From: Rothia sp. (in: high G+C Gram-positive bacteria)
GTDB taxonomy: Bacteria > Actinomycetota > Actinomycetes > Actinomycetales > Micrococcaceae
Reading direction: 5' to 3'
NCBI GenBank assembly: GCA_030530925.1
Contig: JAUMUA010000012.1
Coordinates: 1 to 33,155, forward strand
Length of the DNA stretch: 33,155 nucleotides
Shown here: positions 15,044 to 24,026 of the stretch, in pieces
Layout of the letters: the number at the start of each line of letters is the position of its first letter
How positions within the stretch are numbered: position 1 is the stretch's first letter
Position numbers and translations under genes: made by a program
The notes under the pieces: generated by a model
Database searches by the model: none
What the model saw: only the letters and a program-made list of their open reading frames with translations
What the model was told of the DNA's origin: nothing

Positions 15044-15991
15044 ATGAATAAAGTGGTTCAGGGTGCAACCTTGATGGCAATTGCGGCGCTAGGACTGACC
15101 GGTTGCGCAAACGGCGCTAATCAAAGCAGCTCCGATAAGCCCAAAGTTGTGACTTCCACCGACGTTTACGCTGATATCGTGAAGCAAATTGCCGGTGACT
15201 CCGTTGAAGTAACCTCTTTGATTTCTTCCACAAGCCAGGATCCGCACTCTTACGAAGCAACCGCAGCTGACCGTCTTAAAGTAAAAGATGCCGATATTGT
15301 TCTGCTCAACGGCGGCGGATACGACCATTTTCTCGAAGATCTTGCCGGGCAAGATAATAAAGATCAAAAAGTAATCAACGCTGTTGAGACCTCGGGACTT
15401 TTTAGCGCAGATGAGCTCAAAGAGCTCACCGAAGGACATACTGACGACGAGCACCACGAACACAACCATGGGGCACTCAACGAACACGTGTGGTACAGCT
15501 TTGACGCCATGAAGAAGGTATCTCAGGCGCTCACCGACGATCTCTCGGAGACCGCATCTGATCACGCCGATGAGTACAAAAAAGCTGACGAAGAATTCGA
15601 TAGGAAACTCGATAGACTCAACGCCAATGCCAAAGAGATCAACGGACAAGGCAAGAATTACATCTCTACCGAACCTGTACCTGGATATCTCTTGCAAGAA
15701 GCAGGATTGACCGACAAAACTCCCAGCGATCTCACCTCAGCAGTAGAAGATGGATCAGATATTGCTCCGTTGACCTTGCAAAACGTCAAGGACTCTCTGA
15801 AGAACGGTTCCGTGAAACTGCTTGCTTACAACGAGCAAACCGCCTCGAACCAGACCAAGGAAATTCTGGACGCCGCCCAAGCAGATAACGTAGCGAACGT
15901 ATCATTCACAGAAACCCTCCCAGAAGGCAAAGACTACGTAGACTGGATGAACGATAACGTAGCAAACGTGAAAACTGCGGTTGCACAATAA
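15044..15991 (+). CDS. znuA: Zinc ABC transporter substrate-binding lipoprotein (ZnuA-like)
   Basis: Cluster A-I metal-binding protein, 315 aa. It has a lipoprotein signal with lipobox LTGC (Cys21). It continues with VTSTDVYADIVKQIAGD and the metal-site regions SQDPHSYEATAADR and NEHVWYSFDAMKKV. Between them lies a His/Asp/Glu-rich loop (residues 132-143, HTDDEHHEHNHG) typical of zinc rather than manganese binders. The protein would be anchored outside the membrane and hand Zn2+ to the permease. SD GGAG precedes the ATG. It is the first gene of a three-gene transporter operon behind two Zur-like boxes. Zinc specificity is inferred from the His loop and the regulator nearby. Confidence 0.93.
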   Translation: MNKVVQGATLMAIAALGLTGCANGANQSSSDKPKVVTSTDVYADIVKQIAGDSVEVTSLISSTSQDPHSYEATAADRLKVKDADIVLLNGGGYDHFLEDLAGQDNKDQKVINAVETSGLFSADELKELTEGHTDDEHHEHNHGALNEHVWYSFDAMKKVSQALTDDLSETASDHADEYKKADEEFDRKLDRLNANAKEINGQGKNYISTEPVPGYLLQEAGLTDKTPSDLTSAVEDGSDIAPLTLQNVKDSLKNGSVKLLAYNEQTASNQTKEILDAAQADNVANVSFTETLPEGKDYVDWMNDNVANVKTAVAQ

Positions 15992-16006
15992 TCTAGAAAG
16001 TAATTT

Positions 16007-16846
16007 ATGATTTCCCCAAACCCTCCGGCTGCGATTTCGGTGCGAGACGGCATGCTCTCCTTTGGTTCGCGAGAACTGTGGAGCCATCTCACACTCGATA
16101 TCGCACAGGGGGAATACTTTGCAGTGCTTGGTCCCAACGGGTCAGGTAAATCAACATTTCTCAAAGTAATTTTGGGTCTGACCCATCTAAATCACGGGGA
16201 AATTTCGGTGCTCGGTCGTAAAGCTCGCACTGGTAATCAGGGCGTAGGTTATATTCCGCAGCAACGTTCTATGCCCTCCAATACGCCCCTGCGCGCCCGC
16301 GATCTCGTGGGTCTTGGAATCGATGGGCATCGGTGGGGAATTCGAATTGGAAGCAAGAAATATCGTTCTAAGATTGATGAACTATTAGAGGCTGTGGGTG
16401 CAACTGATTACGCGAACGTACCCGTCGGCTTGCTCTCTGGCGGTGAGCAACAGCGTTTGCGCATTGCACAAGCTCTTGCCAATGATCCAAGCATTCTCTT
16501 GGCAGATGAAGCTCTGCTTTCTTTGGACTTACACCACCAATATGCAGTATCCGAGCTCATTCACCAGTACAACAAGAACAACAATGCAACCGTCATTTTC
16601 GTGACGCACGAGATCAACCCCATCATTGATCACGTGGATCGCGTTCTCTACCTTGCTAACGGAAGATTCACCGTGGGCACGGTTGAAGAAGTCATGCAAA
16701 GCGACGTTCTCACTGCACTGTATCAAACCCCGGTGAGCGTGATTAAAACTAACGGTCGCTACGTGGTGGTTGGGGGAGATGCCCAATCATCTGATCGTCT
16801 CTTAGGCGGCGACGATTCCCATCCCCACTGCCACGAAGGAGCGTAA
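16007..16846 (+). CDS. znuC: Zinc/metal ABC transporter ATP-binding protein (ZnuC-like)
   Basis: ATPase subunit of the uptake system, 279 aa. It shows Walker A GPNGSGKST (residues 42-50), Q-loop IPQQRS (about 83-88), ABC signature LSGGEQQRLRIAQAL (143-157), Walker B ILLADE (163-168) followed by ALLSLD, and H-loop VTHEINP. Ala replaces the usual Pro after the Walker B Glu, a mild variation. The C-terminus ends with a His/Asp-rich segment (GGDDSHPHCHEG), which could bind zinc. It begins 15 bases after the substrate-binding gene and is followed three bases later by the permease gene, so the three are one operon. Confidence 0.94.
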   Translation: MISPNPPAAISVRDGMLSFGSRELWSHLTLDIAQGEYFAVLGPNGSGKSTFLKVILGLTHLNHGEISVLGRKARTGNQGVGYIPQQRSMPSNTPLRARDLVGLGIDGHRWGIRIGSKKYRSKIDELLEAVGATDYANVPVGLLSGGEQQRLRIAQALANDPSILLADEALLSLDLHHQYAVSELIHQYNKNNNATVIFVTHEINPIIDHVDRVLYLANGRFTVGTVEEVMQSDVLTALYQTPVSVIKTNGRYVVVGGDAQSSDRLLGGDDSHPHCHEGA

Positions 16847-16849
16847 CCC

Positions 16850-17752
16850 GTGTTAGATCTCATCGTGGGGTTATCTGCCTCTGAATTTTGGTCCAAAATC
16901 TTTGTATTCGATCGCTACGGCGAGCTCGTAGAGCTTTTGCGCAACTCCATTCTTGCTGGAGCTGTCCTGGGAATTATTGGCGGCGTCGTCGGAATTTTTG
17001 TGATGATGCGTAATCACGCGTTTGCGGTGCACGGTGTTGCAGAAATGTCATTTGCCGGCGCAGCATTGTTCCTTCTGCTGGGATATGACGTGATGACGGG
17101 CTCGCTCGTGGGATCGATTGCATCCGCAGTGTTAATCGGTCTGATGGGTGCTCGCAGTAGCGAATCTAATTCTGTGATCGGTGCACTCATGCCCTTCGGC
17201 TTAGGTTTGGGTATTTTGTTTCTCTCGATGTACGAAGGACGTTCAGCGAACAAGTTCTCGCTGTTGACCGGTCAAATTGTCTCTGTCGATAGCTCGCAAC
17301 TCACCGAAATGTTGGTCGGCGCCGTCATTATTCTTGGAATTCTTGCCATTGTGTGGCGGCCCCTAACTTTTGCCTCTCTCGATGCAGAAGTAGCGCGTGC
17401 CAAGGGCGTTCCCATGCGACTGCTCTCGCTGGTTTTCATGGTGGTTTTGGGTATTGCTGTGGCGCTATCAGTACAAGTGGTGGGCTCACTGCTGGTTTTG
17501 GCTCTGTTGATTACTCCCGCTGCAGCGGCGCTACAAGTGACGTCGTCGCCGGTAAAATCCGTGGTGCTTTCACTAGTCTTTGCCGAGCTATCTATCGTGG
17601 GCGGAATTATGCTCTCACTGGCAGGTTCTTTGCCCATTAGCCCGTACGTCACCACTATTTCTTTTGTGATTTATGTGGTGTGCAAGGGGATAGCCATGGT
17701 GCGCCAACGGCATAGCGCTTCGGGGCGAGCTGTAAAATCTAATCTCAAATAA
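16850..17752 (+). CDS. znuB: Zinc/metal ABC transporter permease (ZnuB-like)
   Basis: Integral membrane subunit, 300 aa, of the ABC-3 permease family. It has about eight or nine hydrophobic segments, including AGAVLGIIGGVVGIFVMMRNHAFAVHG, AGAALFLLLGYDV and VQVVGSLLVLALLITPAAAA. The MRNHAFAVHGVAEMSFAGAA stretch near the first loop is typical of the family. The start is GTG at 16850, three bases after the ATPase gene stop. It ends in a short basic cytoplasmic tail (RQRHSASGRAVKS). It forms the membrane channel for the Zn2+ (or possibly Mn2+) handed over by the lipoprotein. Confidence 0.93.
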   Translation: MLDLIVGLSASEFWSKIFVFDRYGELVELLRNSILAGAVLGIIGGVVGIFVMMRNHAFAVHGVAEMSFAGAALFLLLGYDVMTGSLVGSIASAVLIGLMGARSSESNSVIGALMPFGLGLGILFLSMYEGRSANKFSLLTGQIVSVDSSQLTEMLVGAVIILGILAIVWRPLTFASLDAEVARAKGVPMRLLSLVFMVVLGIAVALSVQVVGSLLVLALLITPAAAALQVTSSPVKSVVLSLVFAELSIVGGIMLSLAGSLPISPYVTTISFVIYVVCKGIAMVRQRHSASGRAVKSNLK

Positions 17753-17801
17753 GGCCACCGCCTTGGATGAAAATGTATTCATCTGACGGGCTGTAAGCGC
17801 C

Positions 17802-17844
17802 AAAAAACACTGGGGGTAGCGAAATCATTCGCTACCCCCAGTGT
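17802..17844. terminator. Terminator between znuB and zur
   Basis: A perfect 17-bp stem ACACTGGGGGTAGCGAA (17807-17823) and its complement (17828-17844), loop ATCA. On the minus strand six T follow at once, so it is a strong terminator for the zur-like gene. On the plus strand the tail is TATATG, weaker, but it probably also stops the znu operon. Confidence 0.92.
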
Positions 17845-17860
17845 TATATGAAAAAGCTAT

Positions 17861-18292
17861 TTACGATGCCAGCTTTTTCTGACATGCAGCGCAAATTCCG
17901 CTGACTTCAATCACGTGATTGATCTCGGCATATCCAAACTTTTCACCTATTTGCTGAGCCCAGGACTCCAAATCGGGAACCTCGAGTTCTTCAGCCGCAC
18001 CGCAATTACGGCACAACAGATGGTGGTGATGATGCTCTACCGAACACTTGCGGTAGATAGCCTCGCCGTCCTCGGTCTTGAGAACATCAACTTCACCCTG
18101 CTCTGAAAGGGACTGCAAAATGCGGTAAGTGGTTGCCAAGGAAACAGACTCACCAGATCTAGCCATGAGCGCGTGCAGATCTTGAGCAGAAATAAAATCT
18201 TCTAGATTTTCAATGGTTGCTTTGACCGCTCTGCGTTGCTTGGTGTTGCGAACTTCAGTTTTAGTATTCTGCGAACCAGTAGTAGGCGCCAT
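17861..18292 (-). CDS. zur: Fur-family transcriptional regulator, probable zinc regulator Zur
   Basis: A 143-residue metal-dependent repressor. The N-terminal winged helix (QRRAVKATIENLEDFISAQDLHALM, recognition helix SLATTYRILQSL at 51-62) is followed by a hinge and dimerisation domain with the HHHHHLLCRNCG cluster (His87-91, Cys94, Cys97) and the C-terminal CAAC pair (Cys134, Cys137) for the structural zinc. Zur rather than Fur is inferred because it is convergent with the znu operon, where two Fur-type boxes lie. I chose the ATG at 18292 (SD AAGGA seven bases before) over a TTG one codon upstream. It would repress znuACB when zinc is sufficient. Confidence 0.92.
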   Translation of the reverse strand: MAPTTGSQNTKTEVRNTKQRRAVKATIENLEDFISAQDLHALMARSGESVSLATTYRILQSLSEQGEVDVLKTEDGEAIYRKCSVEHHHHHLLCRNCGAAEELEVPDLESWAQQIGEKFGYAEINHVIEVSGICAACQKKLAS

Positions 18293-18447
18293 CAAAAATC
18301 CTTCAAAAAATGTGGAGATATTTGCCCATAGTTTACCGCAGAGAGCTATAGACCAAACAGAAATTTACTTTTGAGCGCAATTGATCCTGGCATTCTAAAT
18401 GCTAGGCCGATTGCAGAAGTGACTAGAACTTTTTCTTCACGGCACAC

Positions 18448-18460
18448 TAGGCTAGAGATA
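18448..18460 (+). promoter_or_regulatory. Leaderless-type promoter (-10) of the MBL gene
   Basis: TAGGCT (18448-18453) fits the actinobacterial -10 pattern TANNNT and ends six bases before the ATG at 18460. There is no Shine-Dalgarno sequence. The expected transcription start is therefore the A of the start codon, as for leaderless mRNAs common in actinobacteria. Confidence 0.5.
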
Positions 18461-19110
18461 TGAAACTCATTAAATATTCACACTCTTGTATCCGTTTGGA
18501 AAACAACAACAAGACCCTCGTGATGGACCCAGGTAATTTCTCTGAGGTAGAAAAGGCGCTTGAGGGTGCAGATTTTCTGCTCATTACTCACGCTCACCCC
18601 GATCATTATGACGCCGAGCCCGTGAACGCGTACTTGAGCGAGCACCCCGAGGTTGAAGTTTATGCTCCCGCGGCTGTTGCCGATGAAATTTCGGAGGCTG
18701 TTGACGGCGCAAAGGTTCACACCGTCGGCGGTGAAGAATCGTTCACTGTAGAAGGCTTTGACATCAAAACCTATGGGGGTCAGCATGCGCTGATTCACCC
18801 ACTGGTAAAAACCATCGACAACGTTGGCTACCTGATCAACGATTCGCTTTATCACCCCGGTGACTCCTTGGTAGTGCCTCATGATCTCAAGGTAGAAAAT
18901 CTGCTGGTTCCTATTCACGCTCCCTGGAACAAGATTCAAGAAGTTATCGATTTCATCATTGCGGTCAAAGCACCCAAAGCTTTTCCCATTCACAATGCGC
19001 TACTTTCCGAAAACGGTCACGGCATCATCGAAAATCAGTTGACGAACTTCGGTAAGAAATACGGCACCGAGTACCGTCACCTTGACGCAGAAGAAACCGT
19101 AGAAATCTAA
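18460..19110 (+). CDS. MBL-fold metallo-hydrolase
   Basis: A 216-residue metallo-beta-lactamase-fold protein. The dinuclear metal motif is ITHAHPDHYD (His44, His46, Asp48, His49). Further metal ligands are likely in YHPGDSLV (about 127-134) and PIHNALLSENGHG (about 176-188). It belongs to the small UPF0173-like group of MBL hydrolases whose substrates are generally unknown. The N-terminal MKLIKYSHSCIRLE is typical of the group. The HIT gene starts 10 bases after the stop, so the two genes are probably co-transcribed. No substrate is assigned. Confidence 0.9.
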   Translation: MKLIKYSHSCIRLENNNKTLVMDPGNFSEVEKALEGADFLLITHAHPDHYDAEPVNAYLSEHPEVEVYAPAAVADEISEAVDGAKVHTVGGEESFTVEGFDIKTYGGQHALIHPLVKTIDNVGYLINDSLYHPGDSLVVPHDLKVENLLVPIHAPWNKIQEVIDFIIAVKAPKAFPIHNALLSENGHGIIENQLTNFGKKYGTEYRHLDAEETVEI

Positions 19111-19120
19111 GGAGCTGAAC

Positions 19121-19549
19121 ATGGCAACTGTTTTTACCAAAATTATCAACGGCGAAATACCGGGGCGCTTTATTTGGAAAGATCCCGACGTCGTCGCTTT
19201 CTTGACCATTGAACCCATGGGACAGGGGCATACCCTGGTGGTTCCTCGCCAAGAAGTGGATCACTGGATCGACCTTGAGGACAACCTGCGAAATCGCGTG
19301 TTCGAGGTGGCTCAAAAGATCGCTCAAGCACAGAAGAGTATTTTTGGGGGAGAGAAGATTGGCCTAATGATCGCAGGTCTTGAAGTTCCTCATACTCATC
19401 TGCATGTGTACCCGGTGAGCGGTCTGGCAGATTTTGGCCCGTCAGCGGTTGATCATGATCCTTCTGAGCAGGAGCTCGATAGCAATGCGCAGAAATTGCG
19501 GGATACTTTGCGTGAGCAGGGGTTTGAAGAGTTCGTGCCCAACGAGTAG
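19121..19549 (+). CDS. HIT family protein
   Basis: Histidine-triad nucleotide-binding protein, 142 aa, related to Hint-type phosphoramidases and Ap4A hydrolases. N-terminal FTKIINGEIPGRFIW and the GHTLVVPRQEVDHWIDL segment are typical, and the catalytic triad motif is HTHLHVYP (His91, His93, His95). The usual HxHxHxx hydrophobic pattern is complete, so it should be active on a nucleotide substrate that cannot be named from sequence. The SD AAGGAG precedes the ATG. It follows the MBL gene by 10 bases. Confidence 0.92.
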   Translation: MATVFTKIINGEIPGRFIWKDPDVVAFLTIEPMGQGHTLVVPRQEVDHWIDLEDNLRNRVFEVAQKIAQAQKSIFGGEKIGLMIAGLEVPHTHLHVYPVSGLADFGPSAVDHDPSEQELDSNAQKLRDTLREQGFEEFVPNE

Positions 19550-19572
19550 GCAACTACTAGTGTAATCACACC

Positions 19573-19611
19573 AAAGAGCGGTAATCCTCAACAGAGAATT
19601 ACCGCTCTTTT
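19573..19611. terminator. Bidirectional terminator between the HIT gene and hrpA
   Basis: Stem AAAGAGCGGTAAT (19573-19585) with ATTACCGCTCTTT (19598-19610), a 12-base loop, and a T-run on both strands. Confidence 0.88.
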
Positions 19612-19661
19612 CCGTGGTGCTATCCCAACCTAGATTCGCTAGTCCGTTCCAGCGGAACCAT

Positions 19662-22600
19662 CTAGCGCAGATTTTCGACGGCGTCCCGCAACGCTTTGCG
19701 AATGCGTTTCTCTGAAACGGTATATGCGGTACCAAGAGGCTGCGCAAAGTAGCTCACCCGCAACTCCTCAATCATCCACCCCACGTGTTCAAGCTCTGCG
19801 GGCACTGCAGTGCCGGCTGGCAAAGCCTTGACCGCTTGATCGAACTCGTCCTCGAGCGCTTGGACAGAAACCATCAGCTGGTTATCTTTGTTCACCTGCG
19901 GGCCAAGCTTTTCAACGCGATAACTGATCGCCTTCAAATAGCGCGGCACATGTTGCAACTGGGCGTAGCCGGTTTGAGCCACAAATCCGGGATACACCAG
20001 ATTTTCTACTTGCGACTTCATGTCTTGCATAGCGTGAATAACAGCTAGTGAGGTGCTCTTTTTGATGAGCTTTTGCACCGTAGCCGCTTCTGAAAGAATC
20101 TCAGCCACCAGCTTGGTAACCGCAAAAACGGACTCAATCAGTTCTGCTCGTACCTCGTGGAACACCCGATCATATTCAGCTTTTGTGAACGGCGCAGTAG
20201 CGGGAGTGAGCATATCTACCGCAGCCACAGTGCAGTCACTAATCAGCTTGTCAATCGAACCGTGCGGATTCTGCGTGAACACCAGCTTCTCTTGAGTCGA
20301 AAGATGATCACTCACATAGCGGATGGGTGAGGGCACCTGCAATTGCAACAGCCTGATGACGCCGCGGCGTTGAGCTTGCAAAGCCTCTTGCTCGGAGGCA
20401 AAAATCCGCAATGCTACCGACGTGCCCTCGTCCACGAGAGCGGGGTAACCCGCCACTTTTTGAGTGGCGATAACCCGCTCAATTTTGCGCGGGAAATCTT
20501 TCTCGGGCCACGCCGTCAAGTTCGAGACTTCTCGAACAGACGGTTCGCCAGCCTGGGAACGAACCGGCTGTTGACCATGTTGCGCATTCTTCTTGCCAGG
20601 TGCTCCACCAGCTTTTGCTGCAGACGAACCTGACACGCGCGTCGTCGCCTGATGCGCCATATGTGACATGGCGGCAAATGTATCTGCAGAAGCTCCCAAA
20701 GAGGTTGCGAGCGCCGAACGAATTTGCGGTTGCAAAGAACTCTTGAGAGCCTCAAGGTTTTTACCTTCACCCAAGATTTTGTTCTGGGGATTACGTACCT
20801 GGAAGGTGAAACGCAAATAGTCGGGAACGGCGTCCCAATTGAACGCCGCCGGATCTACTACAACCCCGCGCAGACGGCGCAGCACGGTCGCCAAGGAATC
20901 CAACAAAGCGTCTTGAGCTGGGGAGAAGTCCTCTTCGAGTTTGAGAACCGCATTCTTGGCAACATCCGGTGCCGGCACAAAATTTTTACGAATCTGTTTA
21001 GGCAAAGATTTGATGAGAGCGGTGACCAGTTCGGTGCGTAGCCCAGGAATCATCCACTCAAATTGCTCTTTTTCGAGCTGATTCAAAAAGAGGATGGGGA
21101 TTTGGACGGCGATACCATCGGTCTGTGCTTGTGAGCTACGGACCCCGCCAATGGAAACGCTGGGGGCGTACTCGTAGCGCAAATCTAGACTGAGTTCACC
21201 GGAATCGGTTGCTACCGACCATGTTCTGGGGAATTCATTTTCGTCAAAATCCGCCGCATCTTCGTCAATAAGGTTTTCCGGGGTGAAATCGAGAAGATGC
21301 TCGTTGCGGGTGCGCTCGTCTTTCCACCACTTGTCAAAGTGCCGTTCTGAGTAGATGTTGTGGGGGATGCGCGCGTCGTAGAAGTCATAGAGAGTCTGAT
21401 CATCCACGCGTAAATCACGACGGCGCAATCGCGCCTCAAGTTCTTCGACTTCTGCCAGCGCTTTCTGATTGCGGGCGAAGAACTTGTGATGAGTTTTCCA
21501 ATCCCCTTCAACCAGTGCCGAGCGAATGAACATTTGGCGAGCGGCGACAGGATCGATGCGCCAAAACTGTACTCTGCGATCAGCAATAACAGGCACACCA
21601 AAGAGAGTGACTTTCTCGTGCGCCATAACCGAACATTGAGCGGAAGACCAATGCGGGTCTGAGTATTGCTTTTTCACCAAGTGCGAGCCGATTTCTTCAA
21701 TCCACTCGGGTTCAACCTGAGCATTGACGCGCGCCCAGAGGCGGGACGTCTCCACTAACTCTGCAGAGACCAGCCATTCGGGATTCTTTTTGAAGAGCGC
21801 TGAGCCCGGGAAAATCTGGAACCTGGTGCCGCGCGCACCCATGTACTCGTGGCGGGCGCGCTCGTCCTTGAGCCCAATATGAGAGAGCAAACCGGCCAAA
21901 AGCGACTTATGAATATCATTTTCGTGCGCGGCAGGATTAATATCGCGGCCGGCGCTCACATGAATCTTGGCAGAACGCCCAATTTCGCTTAGCTGGGCAA
22001 ACAAATCTTGCCATTCACGAATTCGCAAGAAATTGAGGTACTCACGGTGGCACATTTTGCGGAACTGACTAGAAGATAGCTCATCCTGTTTTTCGTTGAT
22101 GAAGTTCCAGAGCAACAGAAAGCTCGAAAAGTCAGATTTTTCGTCTTTATAGCGGGCATGGAGCGCATCGGCTTCACCGCGGTGTTCGGTTGGACGTTCG
22201 TGCGGGTCTTGCACGGTCAGAGCCGCAGCAAGCACCATCATTTCTTTGGCGCAACCGCGCTTATTCGCCTCAACAATCATGCGGGCCCAGCGCGGGTCCA
22301 CGGGCAATGCTGCCATCATTGAACCGATGGGGGTCAGCGGGCTGGACGGACGCCCGTTGCGTCCGCCACCGCGCTGATTGCGAGAATTGTTCGATTTTTG
22401 CCGCAGTGCCCCTAATTCGCGCAAGAGGTTGACGCCGTCATTAATCGCCCGCGATTCAGGTGGCTGCACAAAGGGGAACTTCTCAATGTCAGCAATCGTG
22501 TTAACCACGCCGATAGCAGTCATCTGCAAAATAACAGCCGCCAAGTTGGTTCGCAGAATTTCGGGATCGGTGAATTCTGGACGGGAAGCAAAATCTTCCT

Positions 22601-23960
22601 CAGAGTACAAACGAATCGCGATGCCGTCAGAGACACGACCACAACGACCAGAGCGCTGATTAGCGCTCGCCTGCGAAATACGTTCAATAGGAAGACGCTG
22701 AACCTTGGTACGCGATGAATAGCGAGAAATACGCGCGGTACCAGTATCGATCACATACTTGATGCCGGGCACGGTCAGAGACGTTTCGGCAACGTTCGTG
22801 GCTAGCACGATGCGCGGACGCCCAGAGGGGCGGAAAACTTTCGTTTGATCCTGCATCGAAAGACGCGCAAACAGCGGCAGCACTTCGTAATCGGGGATGC
22901 GACGGGTGGTGCGAACCATCTCGGTGATAGCATCCTGGGCATCGCGAATTTCACGCTCGCCCGAGAAGAAAATCAAAATATCGCCGGGATCTTCGGCGGC
23001 GAGCTCTCGAATCGCTCCCAAAATACCGTCGATGGGGTCGGCGTCGTCGTCCTCGAGTCCGTCGTCGGCGTCTTCATCTTCTTCGCCGGGCTGATCGGTC
23101 AGCGGGCGGTATCGAATTTCTACCGGGAAAGTACGGCCGGAGACTTCAATGATGGGCGGAGCATCTGCAGGCAGGCTCTCTTCAGCTTCTTGTTTCTCTT
23201 CCTCAGACAGCGAATCATCAACAATTCCCACGCCCGGCACAAAGCTGGGGGAGAAGTGCCGTGCAAATCGCTGCGGATCAATGGTTGCCGAGGTGATGAT
23301 GATTTTGAGGTCGGGGCGCTGACCCATGATGCGCTTGAGATAACCCAAAATGAAGTCAATATTCAGGCTTCGCTCGTGTGCCTCGTCGATAATAATCGCA
23401 GAGTAATTGCGCAACAGTGGGTCATTTTGAATTTCGGCGAGCAAAATACCATCGGTCATGAGCTTGATGGCAGACTGGTTGCTCACCTCAGAGGTAAAGC
23501 GCACCTGATAGCCAACGGTCTGACCAATCTTTTGCCCCAGCTCCTCAGCAATACGCTCGGCAACGGTACGTGCTGCTAAACGCCGTGGCTGCGTATGGCC
23601 AATCAAACCCTTTTCGGCGAGACCAAGATCCAGGCACATTTTGGGAATCTGCGTGGTCTTACCTGAACCGGTTTCCCCGGCAATAATCACCACTTGATTC
23701 TGCTGAATCGCTTCCATGATTTTTTCGCGGTGCCCCGAAACCGGTAGCGACTCGGGGTAATGAATAGAATCAGGAATCAAAAACTGAGCCGTATCGGTGC
23801 GTGCAGGGCGTTTCTGCCGCGCCGGACGTGACTTTCGAGAATTTTTGTGCGAATTTTCCGCAACCGTGGGTGGCGCAGACGCACGCGTAGGCGCCGCATG
23901 CATGGCTGCGGCGAGTGAACTGAGGTTGGGCTTTTGAGAGTGCGCTTGATCTTGAGACAT
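19662..23960 (-). CDS. hrpA: ATP-dependent RNA helicase HrpA
   Basis: Large DEAH-box helicase, 1432 aa, close to the usual length of about 1300 or more for HrpA. A low-complexity N-terminus (residues 1-55) precedes Walker A GETGSGKTT (95-103), TQPRRLAA (123-130), the DEAH box (192-195), SATID (224-228), and motif VI HxxGRxxR-like ASANQRSGRCGRVSDG. A strongly acidic insertion EEDEDADDGLEDDDAD lies inside the helicase core (about 292-311). Helicase-associated and OB-fold domains follow, then the long HrpA C-terminal region. HrpA is thought to resolve stalled ribosomes or process RNA. A minus-strand TAAACT (23972-23977) lies 11 bases before the ATG, so the mRNA may be nearly leaderless. Confidence 0.95.
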   Translation of the reverse strand: MSQDQAHSQKPNLSSLAAAMHAAPTRASAPPTVAENSHKNSRKSRPARQKRPARTDTAQFLIPDSIHYPESLPVSGHREKIMEAIQQNQVVIIAGETGSGKTTQIPKMCLDLGLAEKGLIGHTQPRRLAARTVAERIAEELGQKIGQTVGYQVRFTSEVSNQSAIKLMTDGILLAEIQNDPLLRNYSAIIIDEAHERSLNIDFILGYLKRIMGQRPDLKIIITSATIDPQRFARHFSPSFVPGVGIVDDSLSEEEKQEAEESLPADAPPIIEVSGRTFPVEIRYRPLTDQPGEEDEDADDGLEDDDADPIDGILGAIRELAAEDPGDILIFFSGEREIRDAQDAITEMVRTTRRIPDYEVLPLFARLSMQDQTKVFRPSGRPRIVLATNVAETSLTVPGIKYVIDTGTARISRYSSRTKVQRLPIERISQASANQRSGRCGRVSDGIAIRLYSEEDFASRPEFTDPEILRTNLAAVILQMTAIGVVNTIADIEKFPFVQPPESRAINDGVNLLRELGALRQKSNNSRNQRGGGRNGRPSSPLTPIGSMMAALPVDPRWARMIVEANKRGCAKEMMVLAAALTVQDPHERPTEHRGEADALHARYKDEKSDFSSFLLLWNFINEKQDELSSSQFRKMCHREYLNFLRIREWQDLFAQLSEIGRSAKIHVSAGRDINPAAHENDIHKSLLAGLLSHIGLKDERARHEYMGARGTRFQIFPGSALFKKNPEWLVSAELVETSRLWARVNAQVEPEWIEEIGSHLVKKQYSDPHWSSAQCSVMAHEKVTLFGVPVIADRRVQFWRIDPVAARQMFIRSALVEGDWKTHHKFFARNQKALAEVEELEARLRRRDLRVDDQTLYDFYDARIPHNIYSERHFDKWWKDERTRNEHLLDFTPENLIDEDAADFDENEFPRTWSVATDSGELSLDLRYEYAPSVSIGGVRSSQAQTDGIAVQIPILFLNQLEKEQFEWMIPGLRTELVTALIKSLPKQIRKNFVPAPDVAKNAVLKLEEDFSPAQDALLDSLATVLRRLRGVVVDPAAFNWDAVPDYLRFTFQVRNPQNKILGEGKNLEALKSSLQPQIRSALATSLGASADTFAAMSHMAHQATTRVSGSSAAKAGGAPGKKNAQHGQQPVRSQAGEPSVREVSNLTAWPEKDFPRKIERVIATQKVAGYPALVDEGTSVALRIFASEQEALQAQRRGVIRLLQLQVPSPIRYVSDHLSTQEKLVFTQNPHGSIDKLISDCTVAAVDMLTPATAPFTKAEYDRVFHEVRAELIESVFAVTKLVAEILSEAATVQKLIKKSTSLAVIHAMQDMKSQVENLVYPGFVAQTGYAQLQHVPRYLKAISYRVEKLGPQVNKDNQLMVSVQALEDEFDQAVKALPAGTAVPAELEHVGWMIEELRVSYFAQPLGTAYTVSEKRIRKALRDAVENLR

Positions 23961-24026
23961 ACTAATACCCCAGTTTAGTGCAGGAGAGACTGGCGTTAGA
24001 AGATTTTTCTTAGCGGCGAACCGACA

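Noticed and set aside
15089-15697. A 202-codon open frame antisense to znuA
   Set aside because: The znuA frame has a lipobox, metal-site motifs and operon context; the antisense frame has none.
22845-23579. A 244-codon open frame on the plus strand opposite hrpA
   Set aside because: It lies wholly antisense to the conserved helicase core and shows no recognisable domain or SD; a shadow of a well-supported gene.
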